Shown here: positions 1-9,987 of the stretch, in pieces
Position numbering within the stretch: position 1 is the first letter of the stretch
Layout: every line of letters begins with the position of its first letter
Assembly: GCA_037953745.1 (NCBI GenBank)
Contig: JBAKBP010007628.1
Span: 34,080 to 98,079, forward strand
DNA from: Lithodes maja
Taxonomy: Eukaryota; Arthropoda; Malacostraca; Decapoda; Lithodidae
Direction: 5' to 3'
DNA length: 64,000 bases
Position numbers and translations under genes: made by a program
Notes under the pieces: generated by a model
Told to the model about the DNA's origin: nothing
The model's input: only the letters and a program-made list of their open reading frames with translations
Databases searched by the model: none

Positions 1-138
1 TAGCGTACATATTGAAGAATATTTTTTTTTTGTAAGGCAATTAGGAGAGCATTTAAGAGACTCCAGTTAATTTAGTAATTAGTGCTTACATAAGGGAGTT
101 TAACACTTTTGTCTCGAGAATTTTTTGTGAACTTCAGT

Positions 139-3100
139 ATGTCGTGCCCTAGTATTGACGAGGAGCGAGAGATGCCATTTGAGGAGGTGCCGTTAGTAAC
201 TAGTGAGGAGGATGCTAGACTTTTTGTGAGTAAGCAGTACCATGTGACGGAGGAGAGGCTGACTGGGGTGAATGTTTATGGCTTGCACCTGATAGCCAAG
301 GTTTTGGGTCTATCCAATGTAGGAGGGATGTCCAAGGGGGAGCTGATTTCCTGGGTGTTGCGTGGGCGACATGGGGTTTCGGAGGGGAGGGCGTTTGGGG
401 GGGTTCCTCCCCAGATCCCCTCTCACTCGACTCCCACAGTGCCGTCCACTCAGTTGCCGGAGGTTAGCACTCTCCCACAGAGGGATGAGCATTGGAAGAT
501 TGGAGTGCCCTCGGGCGGTGCGTATGGTGGTTCCCCAGTTCTTGCCCCCCCTCCTTCAGTAGTGGCAGCTCCCTCTTCATGCCTGTCTCCTGAGATGATA
601 TTTAAACTCGAGCTTGCTAAGATGGAGAATGAGTCTAGGAGGCAGGAGAATGAGACTAGGAGGCATGAGATTGAGGTTAGGAGGCAAGAGGATGAGACCA
701 GGAGGCACGAGGCTGAGCTTAGATACGACTCCGAGAAATATTGTGCTCAGATAGACTTAGATAAGACTCGTGCAGAGTCGACAGGGATTCGGATGGGCCG
801 TGAGGGCCAAGTAAGAGAACAGTCCTTGTCCCACTTAGTCAAATTGGTGCCGGCATTTAGTGAAACTGAAGTCACAGAATTTTTTAATCGTTTTGAGAAG
901 AAGTGTAGGGAGCATAATTGGCCTGAAGAGAAGTGGGCAGCTCTGGTCTCCTCAAGACTTACGGGTAAGGGTCTGAAGGCTTATGATGCACTGCCTTTAG
1001 AGTCTTGCATTGACTACCCAGTATTGAAGAGAGCTGTCCTACGGGCATACGAGTTGCAACCAGAAACATATCGATTGAAGTTTCGGGGTGTTACAAAGAC
1101 TAGGGAGGCGACCTTTCTTGAGCATGCCCGGGACTTAAAAGATGCACTTACAAACTGGACACGTTCTGAGAAAGCTGAGACGGCCGAACAGTTGACTGAG
1201 CTGTTTCTGCTCGAGCAGTTTTATAAGTGTACAGGTGCAGAAATGACTTTAACTATTAAAGAAAAGAATCCAAAAACTCTACAGGAGGCAGCTGAGATGG
1301 CTGACCTCCGGCTATCATTAATTCGTGGGTGCGGGTCTGCCCAGCGTAGTGAGGCAGGTAACAAGGGGCGTGACGCCCCACCCCCCCGAGTTAGTAATAT
1401 ATCTTATGCAAACAAGTACAAGAGTTACGATACCAAGACTGACCACAAGACTAGCACCGTCCCATTTAAGAAGGGGCCGGGCCCTTCCCAGTACCAAGGG
1501 AAGCCCAAAGGGGAGTTAGAGTGTTATCAATGTCATAAAAAGGGGCACTTTGCAAGAGTCTGTCCTAGCAAACCACCTACAGCAGCTGTGTCTTTGGCCT
1601 GCAACATTGGTGTGTCTCTGAAGTCTTCTGAGTTTGCCCGGGGCAGTTCGTCAGAGGCTGAGGCACAGCCAGTGCAGAAGCACCTGGGAGGCTCGAACCC
1701 TGCTCAGGATGTTTTTTGCGACCATAGAGGACGGGGTTGCGTGATGTGGGCGGGGCGCAAGCATGGAGTAGAGGTCTTGCGTGATACAGGTGCTTCCCAG
1801 ACTTTGATGAAAAACTTGACTGGCTACCCTATAAATGCGGCTCGGGTGGTGGTGGTGCAGGGTATTAATGCAACTCGGTCATACCCGCTGGTGCGGTTGG
1901 AGTTGGAGGTGGATGGTGTGGCACGTGAATTGGATGTTGGGATTGTGGAGAAACTGCCAGTGGAGGGCGTCGACCTTCTTCTCGGCAACGACTTTGCAAT
2001 GCCCGCTTCTGAGGTTCTACCCTTAGTCGTTGCCGAGAGGCCGGCCGACGTGAGTAGGGAAGAGCGAGAGTGGGTCGAGCGGTGCCAGGCACAACCCATG
2101 GCGTGTGCTGTCACCCGAGCTCGGGCAGCTAAAGTGTCACAGCCTAGTCCTCCGTCTTCAGACCAGCAGAGGAACGATCAACAGGAGGAGGCTAAAGCTG
2201 GAGTTGGTTTTAAGAGTTTTGACTCGGCGGCTCTCCTGGGTGATTCAGTATTAGCACCATTACTTAGTTCTGGAGTAGCCCCTGGGCCTGTCATCGAGAG
2301 TGACGAGGCTGGGCATGACGAGTCTCCACGACAGCAACGTTATGAACATCGAGAGAGACAGAGGGAGCAGCTCAGTATCGGGGAGGGTCATGCATTGCTC
2401 CGGGAGCAGTTAGATCGCTTGGCACCCTCAGATATACGTCGGTTGCAGCTGGAGGACCCTGAGCTCCAAACGTGTGCTAATGGAGCTGTGGAGCTCGACG
2501 AGGACGGTGATGCACAGCCGGGAGATTTTTTTTATTTAGATGGCATCCTGTATCGGCGTTTTCAAGACCCTAACCGTAGCTGGAAGATGGGGTCCGGGGT
2601 AGTGGACCAGTTGATGGTGCCGCGGGAGTGCAGGGATAGCCTACTGAGTTTGGCGCATGACACACCGCTGGCAGGACATTTGGGGGTAAGAAAAACGGTG
2701 GCGGCTTTGGGGAAGTTGTTTTGGTGGCCGGGGATGAAGTCTCATGTGCAGTCCTGGATAAACTCATGTGATATTTGTCAACGGGTCGGGAAACCAAACC
2801 AAGTTATTCCTAAAGCTCCGTTGCACCCTATTCCTGTAATTGGGCCACCTTTTAGTAAGATTGTTGTTGACATGGTTGGTCCCCTCCCTCCCACAAAGGC
2901 TGGTAATAAATTTTTGTTAACCATCATGGATGTTGCCACTAGATACCCCGATGCATACCCCATGAAAAACGGCATGGCTAAGACGGTAGTCAGTAACTTG
3001 TTGTGGTACTTTTCAAGGTACGGGTACCCGGAGGAGATTCAGTCTGATCAGGGGTCCAATTTCACCTCCAATCTCTTTAAGCAAACAATGCAACAGCATG

Positions 3101-5232
3101 GAATACGGGCGGTGGTATCGTCAGCGTATCACCCTGAGAGCCAAGGGGTGCTTGAGCGGTGGCATGCCACCCTTAAAAGCATGCTCAGGTGTTATTGTGC
3201 TGATAACGGAAGAGATTGGGATCTTGGATTGCCGTATGTACTGTTTGCTGCTCGGGAAGTGCCTGGTGAGAGCCTGGGATTTAGTCCAAACGAGCTGATT
3301 TTTGGACACCGAGTCAGGGGCCCCCTTAATATGCTGCGGGAAATTTGGGAAGGAACTGTGCCGCCTTGTTCCTTGTTGAAGTATGTGTTTGAAAGCCGTG
3401 AGCGCATGCTTAAGAGTCTGGAGATGGCAGGTCGGAATTTAACAGGGTCACAAGCTTTAATGAAGGACAGGTATGATCGCAAAGTGAAGCTCCGGGAGTT
3501 CATTGTGGGACAGGAGGTGTTGATTTTGTTGCCTTTGGTGGGTAACCCCTTGTCGGCGAAGTATACTGGACCCTATAAAATTGTGGAGAAAATTTCGGAC
3601 CTAGATTACCTTGTTGCCACTCCAGACAGGAGGAAGAAGAATCAGTTATGTCACGTGAACCTGATAAAAGAGTATGTGAGGCGCCCCTCTGAGCCTCTCA
3701 CTGTCCCTGTGTTGGCTTGTTGCGGCCGTGGTGGAGAAGGAGAGGGGGACAGTCAAGCTTCAGAGGAGGATAGCTGGGATCACCATGTTTCAGCGGATCA
3801 GTGGGCGGGGAACTCGAGCCTAAGGGCTGACGAGGCTATAGCCCATTTGCCTGAGCCGCAATTTGAAGCTATCCGTCAGTTGCTCGGTTTATACCCCACT
3901 GTATTCGCTGAACATCCAGGCCTCACTACTCAGGCTATGCATGATGTTGACGTGGGGCACCATCTACCCTTTAAGTCAATCCCATACCGTGTGCCCCCCA
4001 TAAAACTACCCGCTCTGAGGGATGAGTTGGAGTATATGCTCGGTAGAGGGTTGATAGAGAAAGGTACCGTTAAATGGACTTCCCCCGTAACACTGCAGCC
4101 TAAACCAGATGGCAAGGTACGCTTCTGTATTGATTTCCGTAGGCTAAACGGTTTGACTCCAACTAACCCATATCCTCTTCCTCGGGTTGATGATAGTGTT
4201 GATAAAATTGGTAATGCTCGGTTTTTGTCTAAAGTTGATTTAGTAAAAGGTTACTGGCAAGTACCTTTGTCCGAGCGCGCTAAAGAGGTATGTGGTTTTG
4301 TGGTGGACGGGAGTACTTACCGGTGTAATGTTATGCCCTACGGACTTAAGAATGCACCAGCAACGTTTCAGAACCTGATGAATGAAATTGTCAAGGACAT
4401 TCCAAATTGCACCGTATACTTGGACGATGTAATCATTTATGATGACGACTTTGAGAGCCATTGTGAGCACCTGGAGACCTTGTTCCGGAAACTTAGTGAA
4501 GCAAGTCTGGTAGTAAATTTGGCAAAGTGTGACTTCGTAAAAGCCACTGTGCAGTACCTTGGGTTTGTAGTGGGAAGGGGACAGGTGTGCCCTCCTCAGA
4601 ACAAGGTACAGGCTATCAATAAATTTCCGCACCCAACCACCAAGAAGCAGATCATGAGATTCTTGGGTATGATAGGCTACTACAGACGCTTTATAAAAGG
4701 TTACTCTACGGTGTTGGCACCTCTCACAGATTTGTTATCTAAAGACAAAAAGTTTTTGTGGGCGCCTGAGTGTGAAAAGGCTTTTAATTTAGTGAAGCAT
4801 TTGCTGTGTACTCACCCGATACTCAGGGCCCCAGACTTTAACAGGCCTTTTCAGCTGGCAACAGATGCTAGTGGTGTAGGGGCTGGTGCCGTCTTGCTAC
4901 AGACAGACAATGAAGGTGTGGAACACCCAGTAAGTTTCTTTTCTAAGAAGTTCAATGCTGCACAAAAGAACTATTCTACAATAGAAAAGGAATTACTGGC
5001 GATTGTGCTGTCACTCAGGCACTTCGAGGTGTATGTTCCAGCCTATGGCCCAGTCGTGGTTATCTACACTGATCATCACCCTTTGAGATTCCTAAATCAA
5101 TTTCACAATCGCAATATGAGACTGACCCGGTGGTCATTGATGTTGCAGGAGTATAACCTGGACATCCGGCATATTGCGGGATGTGACAATGTGATTGCGG
5201 ATTGTTTATCGAGGGTAGATGATCAGTCGTAG
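139..5232 (+). CDS. Gag-Pol polyprotein of element A (PR-INT-RT-RH order)
   Basis: A single uninterrupted frame encodes a capsid-like gag and the retrotransposition enzymes. The frame is open from 109, but that codon is TTG; the first ATG is at 139, giving about 1,697 residues. Numbered from 109, the order is: a charged gag region with a heptad-like run of E/R-rich repeats (about 165-205), a CCHC zinc knuckle CYQCHKKGHFARVC (about 471), an aspartic protease DTGAS (about 559), an integrase HHCC finger (about 850-895), the integrase D,D-35-E core (VVDMVG about 921, SDQGSNF about 980, ESQGVLE about 1010), a GPY/F-like module (YTGPYKI about 1155), reverse transcriptase with YLDD (about 1437), and RNase H from TDAS (about 1584) to the C-terminal DCLSR. 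The RT and integrase are Gypsy-like, yet integrase precedes RT as in Copia. All key residues seen are present, so it may be functional. Confidence 0.92.
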   Translation: MSCPSIDEEREMPFEEVPLVTSEEDARLFVSKQYHVTEERLTGVNVYGLHLIAKVLGLSNVGGMSKGELISWVLRGRHGVSEGRAFGGVPPQIPSHSTPTVPSTQLPEVSTLPQRDEHWKIGVPSGGAYGGSPVLAPPPSVVAAPSSCLSPEMIFKLELAKMENESRRQENETRRHEIEVRRQEDETRRHEAELRYDSEKYCAQIDLDKTRAESTGIRMGREGQVREQSLSHLVKLVPAFSETEVTEFFNRFEKKCREHNWPEEKWAALVSSRLTGKGLKAYDALPLESCIDYPVLKRAVLRAYELQPETYRLKFRGVTKTREATFLEHARDLKDALTNWTRSEKAETAEQLTELFLLEQFYKCTGAEMTLTIKEKNPKTLQEAAEMADLRLSLIRGCGSAQRSEAGNKGRDAPPPRVSNISYANKYKSYDTKTDHKTSTVPFKKGPGPSQYQGKPKGELECYQCHKKGHFARVCPSKPPTAAVSLACNIGVSLKSSEFARGSSSEAEAQPVQKHLGGSNPAQDVFCDHRGRGCVMWAGRKHGVEVLRDTGASQTLMKNLTGYPINAARVVVVQGINATRSYPLVRLELEVDGVARELDVGIVEKLPVEGVDLLLGNDFAMPASEVLPLVVAERPADVSREEREWVERCQAQPMACAVTRARAAKVSQPSPPSSDQQRNDQQEEAKAGVGFKSFDSAALLGDSVLAPLLSSGVAPGPVIESDEAGHDESPRQQRYEHRERQREQLSIGEGHALLREQLDRLAPSDIRRLQLEDPELQTCANGAVELDEDGDAQPGDFFYLDGILYRRFQDPNRSWKMGSGVVDQLMVPRECRDSLLSLAHDTPLAGHLGVRKTVAALGKLFWWPGMKSHVQSWINSCDICQRVGKPNQVIPKAPLHPIPVIGPPFSKIVVDMVGPLPPTKAGNKFLLTIMDVATRYPDAYPMKNGMAKTVVSNLLWYFSRYGYPEEIQSDQGSNFTSNLFKQTMQQHGIRAVVSSAYHPESQGVLERWHATLKSMLRCYCADNGRDWDLGLPYVLFAAREVPGESLGFSPNELIFGHRVRGPLNMLREIWEGTVPPCSLLKYVFESRERMLKSLEMAGRNLTGSQALMKDRYDRKVKLREFIVGQEVLILLPLVGNPLSAKYTGPYKIVEKISDLDYLVATPDRRKKNQLCHVNLIKEYVRRPSEPLTVPVLACCGRGGEGEGDSQASEEDSWDHHVSADQWAGNSSLRADEAIAHLPEPQFEAIRQLLGLYPTVFAEHPGLTTQAMHDVDVGHHLPFKSIPYRVPPIKLPALRDELEYMLGRGLIEKGTVKWTSPVTLQPKPDGKVRFCIDFRRLNGLTPTNPYPLPRVDDSVDKIGNARFLSKVDLVKGYWQVPLSERAKEVCGFVVDGSTYRCNVMPYGLKNAPATFQNLMNEIVKDIPNCTVYLDDVIIYDDDFESHCEHLETLFRKLSEASLVVNLAKCDFVKATVQYLGFVVGRGQVCPPQNKVQAINKFPHPTTKKQIMRFLGMIGYYRRFIKGYSTVLAPLTDLLSKDKKFLWAPECEKAFNLVKHLLCTHPILRAPDFNRPFQLATDASGVGAGAVLLQTDNEGVEHPVSFFSKKFNAAQKNYSTIEKELLAIVLSLRHFEVYVPAYGPVVVIYTDHHPLRFLNQFHNRNMRLTRWSLMLQEYNLDIRHIAGCDNVIADCLSRVDDQS

Positions 5233-5748
5233 GCTATCACAGGTGTATGATCCCGAAGAGATTGACACACGGGTAGCCTCCTGCTTTGGTTTGAGTAGTA
5301 TTTTGCGCTTGGTGCTTGTTGGCTCGCGGTTGTAGCCCAGCGTATTGGGTCGTAAAGCAGGATTGTTGAGCGTTTGGTATAGAAGAAAATAGGCTGCCCT
5401 TATAGTGCAGCCGGAAAAAAAACATATTAAAATATAAAAATCATATAAAAACTCTTTCTTTTTTTATATAGATAATTGTATAAGTTTATCATAGCCTATA
5501 GTGTTTGAGTAGTCCACGAACTATCAAACGGCTGAGCTGCTGTAAGCTCGCTCTGGGAGCATGATATTATGTCTTTTACTATTGTTGGGAGGAGTTATGA
5601 AATGTGAATTTTTTTTTTATATAAGATGTGTTTTAGTGATAAACTCAGCGTTGTTTTAGTGCCATGCGGTCGCTGGTGTGAGGGGTTTGATGGGGTTCTG
5701 TATATCAGATTTTAGCTCAGGGTTGAGCAAGTAAAATCTTGGGGGAGG
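5233..5748 (+). other. 3' untranslated region and polypurine tract of element A
   Basis: No reading frame of note. The stretch between the gag-pol stop and the 3' LTR is partly AT-rich (5420-5490). It ends in a polypurine tract at 5733-5748 (AAAATCTTGGGGGAGG) that abuts the LTR start TGTGACG. The same core, TCTTGGGGG, precedes the 3' LTRs of elements B and C, which supports the boundary. Confidence 0.75.
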
Positions 5749-7605
5749 TGTGACGCATGTCGAGTATGAGCATGCTGTACAGAACGCCCAGTCAGGCCCC
5801 ACTCTCGCTAGGATCGTCAGGGCAGGAACTTTGGCTGTAGTCTGTGTAGAGTTTCCTAACTTAGTTTATGTGAGCCGTTGTACTATAAGTATTATAAATA
5901 TGTATTTTGTTTTCATCTGAGTCAACGAGTTCTATTTTATATCATTAGTTATAAGTATTGTGTGTGGGACTTATATGTAATGATGAGAGGAGAGAGAGAG
6001 AGATATTACGTAACGGGGACCAGTGAGTGCGCCACGCGGGCAGATAGGCCTAATTCCCTCCTCCCTCCTCCCTTCCTCCCTTTCAGCGCGTGGGAAGTTC
6101 TTTGTCGATCCCAGATTGAGAGAGAATATGACGTCATGATTGCCAGTGGGCGGTCCTTAAGTAGTTTGAGATATGCCGCTAGAGGGCCGAGTATAAAAAG
6201 AGAGGTTCTTGCCACCATTTCTTCAGAACTCATCAGGCAAAGCGACTTCTCATATCCCTTGCAACTATCCATATTCTTCCGACTGATGTGAACTTTCTCT
6301 ACTCTCTGAACAGCCTATCTTCTTCTCTTCTCGTCCCTGTTTAACCTCCATGACCCCTTTGGTGCAGATTTAGTCAGCCAAAGTATTATCGCTTGAGTTC
6401 TCACGAGATAAGTGCCTGTTAGATAGCCTATTTTTGGAAGGGTTAACTAGAATAGGATTGATTGATGTTTGTTGCACTCGTATATGCATTTCCCTGTGTG
6501 CGATTATTCATGTTCCTGTTTTCTGCTGGTTTAGGCAATGCTAGACTGGGATAGGGTTTCTGAGTTGTGATTTCCTATGAGTACTAGGTTGCGGTTGAAC
6601 CAGTACAATTGCAACGGAGACGTGGAACGCCTAGGTGGTCTTTCTGACTGTGTACCGTGGGAGTTTAGCACTGTGTTGCGAGTGAGGGCTTTTGCCTGTG
6701 CCACCCAACACTGTGCTATCTCATTTGCTTGACTTTGAGAGGATCGCCAGGAGAGAACCAGATACTAGTGATCTGGATCTCTCAAGAGAGCATCCCGTCA
6801 ATTACCGTAATTTGGCCGCACAGTCTTAAGGACCTCGCTAGGCTACGAGCCGCTTGCTCAGCCATTGTCTCTTAACCTTAGATATCCCAGCTAGACTTTG
6901 CTCGACCAGCAGATACAGCATAGTATTGGAACTTCTCCTTATGTATATTATTGTTTAAGCACTATTGATTTCATGTGTGGCACGCTTAGCTACTTCAGAG
7001 ATTAGTGGCCCACGAGCACAATCTTAGTAGGCTATTGCCAGTGCATTGTCGGAGTACTTCTTCTTAATGTTTGCCATATCCTATTGCTTATTCTTATAAT
7101 TCTTCTTATGTCAATTTAAAGCCTTTAATTACCAGTGAGTTATTCATTAAATTGATGTTCAAAATCCGATACTTACTTCTTATGAGTATTCGAGAAGCAT
7201 CTAACTTATCAGAAGATTCCTTGCTTGATGCTCGAGGACTATTGTTTAACGTAACGTAATAGTGCCGATCCGAAGTAGAGGGTGGAGGACTTCTTAAGTT
7301 CTTAGTTCAAGGGTGGATTACTTCGGCTTCGGCCAACACTATTCTTTAGTGTTGTAGTACTTTCTTCTTTGTTTGATTGTTGACCAGACTAGATAACTCC
7401 CGTCTTGTTATTAGTCTGTTGTGTGAAACGCTAGTACCGAGTTCTTGTATACCCCGTTATAGCAGATAGAACTCTGGAGGGTAGTGGCGTTTTTTGTTCG
7501 GCTGGCAGTACTCTGGGGTTGGGATCGTGTGTTTCCGTTGTGGCAGCGAGCCATACTCGAGTCCTGTGTAAGAGCCCTAGTGTACCCGAGTGCCCGGTCG
7601 TAACA
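5749..7605 (+). repeat. 3' LTR of element A (1,857 bp)
   Basis: The LTR starts TGTGACGCATG directly after the polypurine tract and ends ...GGTCGTAACA. Both termini match the LTRs of elements B and C, although the interior is largely different. No partner LTR is in the window. The short open frames inside (for example at 5878-6291) show no protein-like features. Confidence 0.8.
6192..6198 (+). promoter_or_regulatory. Candidate TATA box in element A LTR
   Basis: TATAAAA within the LTR, followed about 30 bp downstream by a region suited to transcription initiation (TTCTTCAGAACTC). The position inside an LTR fits an RNA polymerase II promoter. This is a motif match only. Confidence 0.4.
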
Positions 7606-7749
7606 AACCATATTCATTATAGGACATTTGAAGGTGATATGAAAGATGGTAGACATTTAAGTACAGGAGGAAAGTTTAAACTGAGTAAACTCGTCAATTG
7701 CTGGCCACAATATAATTTAGGTAGTTATGACATACCCGGTACTAAGTAA
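7606..7749 (+). other. Open stretch after element A, possible exon remnant
   Basis: Immediately after the LTR the plus strand stays open for about 47 codons to a TAA at 7747. Its composition is protein-like (several F, Y, W and P residues, ending YDIPGTK). It could be the far side of a coding exon into which element A inserted, or chance. I recognise no family. The remainder to 7878 is AT-rich and shows nothing clear. Confidence 0.2.
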
Positions 7750-7878
7750 ACAAATAAGTTTTTACTTTCATGAGTCAGGTATTTATATTTTGTATTTTCA
7801 TTATAAATACTGTACATAGTTGTATAAAAATGTTCATATCAAAATATTTGTATATATATATATTCGTCGAAGCACTTT

Positions 7879-8605
7879 TTAAGAATACTGGGCATACTGC
7901 TGGGGTGCAGATGACTGTCCACCGGTGCTGACTGCTGTAGCTCCAAGGAAGTCAAAAGTAGCGTCCAGTGATCCGCCAATGGTTTCCACGTTCGCTACTC
8001 GCTGCTGACCTTCGTAGCCGCCTCTCTGTTGGGCATCATAGTGAGCCGCTTCGATACCAGCTCCGTTGATCTGGCTCAAGCTTTCGAGTGCCTTCCTCTG
8101 GTCGAAGTTGGTGGGCGAGTGTCCTATCAGAATCTCCAGATCCTTCATGAAGTTCACGGTGGTGTCCAGAACGCGGTCAGTATACTCTACCTCGTCCAGG
8201 TGGCGGTGGGTGTCGTACGAGTAATCGTTCATGCCTTTCAGAGTGACGAGGGCACGGGCCAAGGGAATGAAGGCCTTGGATACCTGTTTGAGCTGGCCAG
8301 TGTAAGATCCTCCTTTCTTGACAGCTGACTTTACCAAAGAGGGGGTAAATCTCTGCACCAGGGAGGCAGTGGTGTCAGAGCTCGAAATGCTCAGCTGAAA
8401 ATTGAAAATTGCTTAGTTAACTAAAAACATTTATACTCCAGTGATATAGATACTTAGATAATAACAAAATATAGTTGAGCTTCATCGAGATAAAATATTT
8501 TTAATAACAATACCCGCATTTAATATAATCGGATAATTGATAGGATGTCAGCGTTCACTAGAACTAACATGGGCTACTAGCTTACGATATTGATTACACT
8601 AAAGA

Positions 8606-8670
<65 letters not shown>

Positions 8671-8960
8671 TATATATGATTGTTTGGAACAATAATCCAC
8701 ATACAAGTAATTACACTCATACTACAATGGATACATCCACACAAAAAGTTTACCTGGTTCCCCTGGTGGCCGTATGAGGGTGACACCGGTACAACAGTGG
8801 GGTATCCGGACTGGGGTGCAGCACTAGGGTGTCCGGACTGGGGGGCAGCACTAGGGTGTCTGGACTGGGGGGCAGGGTTCTGGTACTGGGTCTGGGGTAC
8901 CCGGGAACCATAACCCACAGAGGCGGCCGCAGCGAGGCTCACCACACTCAATGCCAACAT
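7879..8960 (-). CDS. Hypothetical secreted protein, two visible coding exons
   Basis: Probable host gene on the minus strand. Exon 8960-8754 begins with ATG and encodes a hydrophobic signal-peptide-like start (MLALSVVSLAAAASVGYG), then a P/Q/S/G-rich segment with a repeated APQSGHPSA unit. It ends at a GTAAAC donor after 69 codons. The acceptor CAG lies at 8395-8397, and exon 8394-7879 continues in phase for 171 codons to TAA. The second exon is soluble and mostly helical in appearance, with no domain I recognise, and a Q/Y/S-rich C-terminus. An acceptor-like TTACACAG just before 8969 suggests a further upstream exon, so the true start may lie in that exon. The total visible length is 240 residues. 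A secreted cuticle, haemolymph or mucus component is possible but unproven. Confidence 0.6.
8609..8668. repeat. (AT)n microsatellite
   Basis: About 60 bp of alternating A and T inside the intron of the secreted-protein gene. Confidence 0.95.
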
Positions 8961-9254
8961 GGGAAACGGCTGTGTAACAAAAGGTAATGGTATTATCTGT
9001 GTTTTTTATTTTGTTTTTGTTTTTTAGCTGAATGTATTTGTTCTGGTCTCCATCATTATTACTGAACATGTACAAAGATTGTGTAGTGGAGTGTGTTGTT
9101 AATTATGAAAGCTTGTGATTAATATGATGCAGATACAAAGCACTTATAGAAATATTCTTATGATTATTTAGAAAACAGCTGCTAAGGGATACAATTTTCC
9201 CGCAGGTGGGTAAAAACAGACTAACATCAAACAAGTTATACTCCATAGTATATT

Positions 9255-9333
9255 ACGGTCTAGTTGGTTAGGTGCTAGATTGCTGCACTACTGGCCTGGG
9301 TTCAAACCCTCGCCGGGGCATGACACAAAATAT
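9255..9333 (+). repeat. tRNA-derived SINE head cut by element B
   Basis: The segment reads like a tRNA gene with internal polymerase III promoter boxes: an A-box-like TAGTTGGTTAGG and a B-box-like GGGTTCAAACCC about 40 bp apart. There is no full cloverleaf acceptor pairing that I can support, so it is a SINE head and not a tRNA gene. The left LTR of element B begins right after it at 9334. The SINE body, if kept, would resume after 29330. Confidence 0.5.
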
Positions 9334-9944
9334 TGTTACGTCCTGGGATATATAAACACTGGGCTCTTTCTATTGGACTAGGTATGCGGCAACAAGCAAC
9401 AACGGAAAACGCTAGATCCCACCCTTATCTATAAACCCAGGCAACAAATCACCCTAAACCGTCAAGAGTCCTGCCTGGACAACAAGGTATCCTATGACTC
9501 GGTTACAGGGTGCACGCACTATAGACTGCTGATAGTCAAGCAGGCTATATAAAAGATCACACAATTAAGTTGACTTAAAGCTTCAAGGAAAAGATAGATA
9601 ACGGAATTAAATTGCAGAAACAATTTAATAACAAACTAGAAGAAAGTACATTTAACGTTACGTTAATTAATACAACTAATCACCCCTGCGTGAAAGAAGG
9701 TGAAAGCAAACAGTCCTCAAAACATCGTACAGGTAGACAAAATGCAGGTTTCTAAACTGCATGCGGCTACTGTAGGATCTGATGCTTAGCAAAGAAAGTA
9801 AGTTACGGATTTAGAGAACTCTTAACTCATAAGCAGGAATAAATACTAGTGGGCTATCCTTAGTTGGAATTATGCAAGGCTGATACATGTCATATTTGTA
9901 ACAAACTATGTGGTACCAACTCTGTAAATTGCTGACTGAATAAA

Positions 9945-9987
<43 letters not shown>

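Larger units (their letters stand above)
1..7605 (+). mobile_element. Element A: Gmr1-like Ty3/Gypsy LTR retrotransposon, 5' LTR outside window
   Basis: The window opens inside the leader of an LTR retrotransposon. One long gag-pol frame (139-5232) is followed by an untranslated stretch, a polypurine tract ending at 5748 and a 3' LTR at 5749-7605 that starts TGTGACG and ends GTAACA. The 5' LTR and primer-binding site lie left of position 1. The domain order is gag, protease, integrase, reverse transcriptase, RNase H, the defining feature of Gmr1-like elements. Motifs in the 3' LTR and PPT match those of elements B and C in this window. Because one LTR is missing, insertion age and target duplication cannot be read. 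Confidence 0.9.

Noticed and set aside
3098..3503. Small frames on both strands within integrase of element A
   Set aside because: Shadows of the gag-pol frame with no independent support.
5878..6291. Open frame inside the LTR of element A
   Set aside because: Low-complexity N-terminus, no domain, and it lies wholly within LTR sequence.
9255..9333. Functional tRNA gene
   Set aside because: A and B boxes are present, but I cannot pair an acceptor stem or find a proper anticodon loop; a SINE head is more likely.
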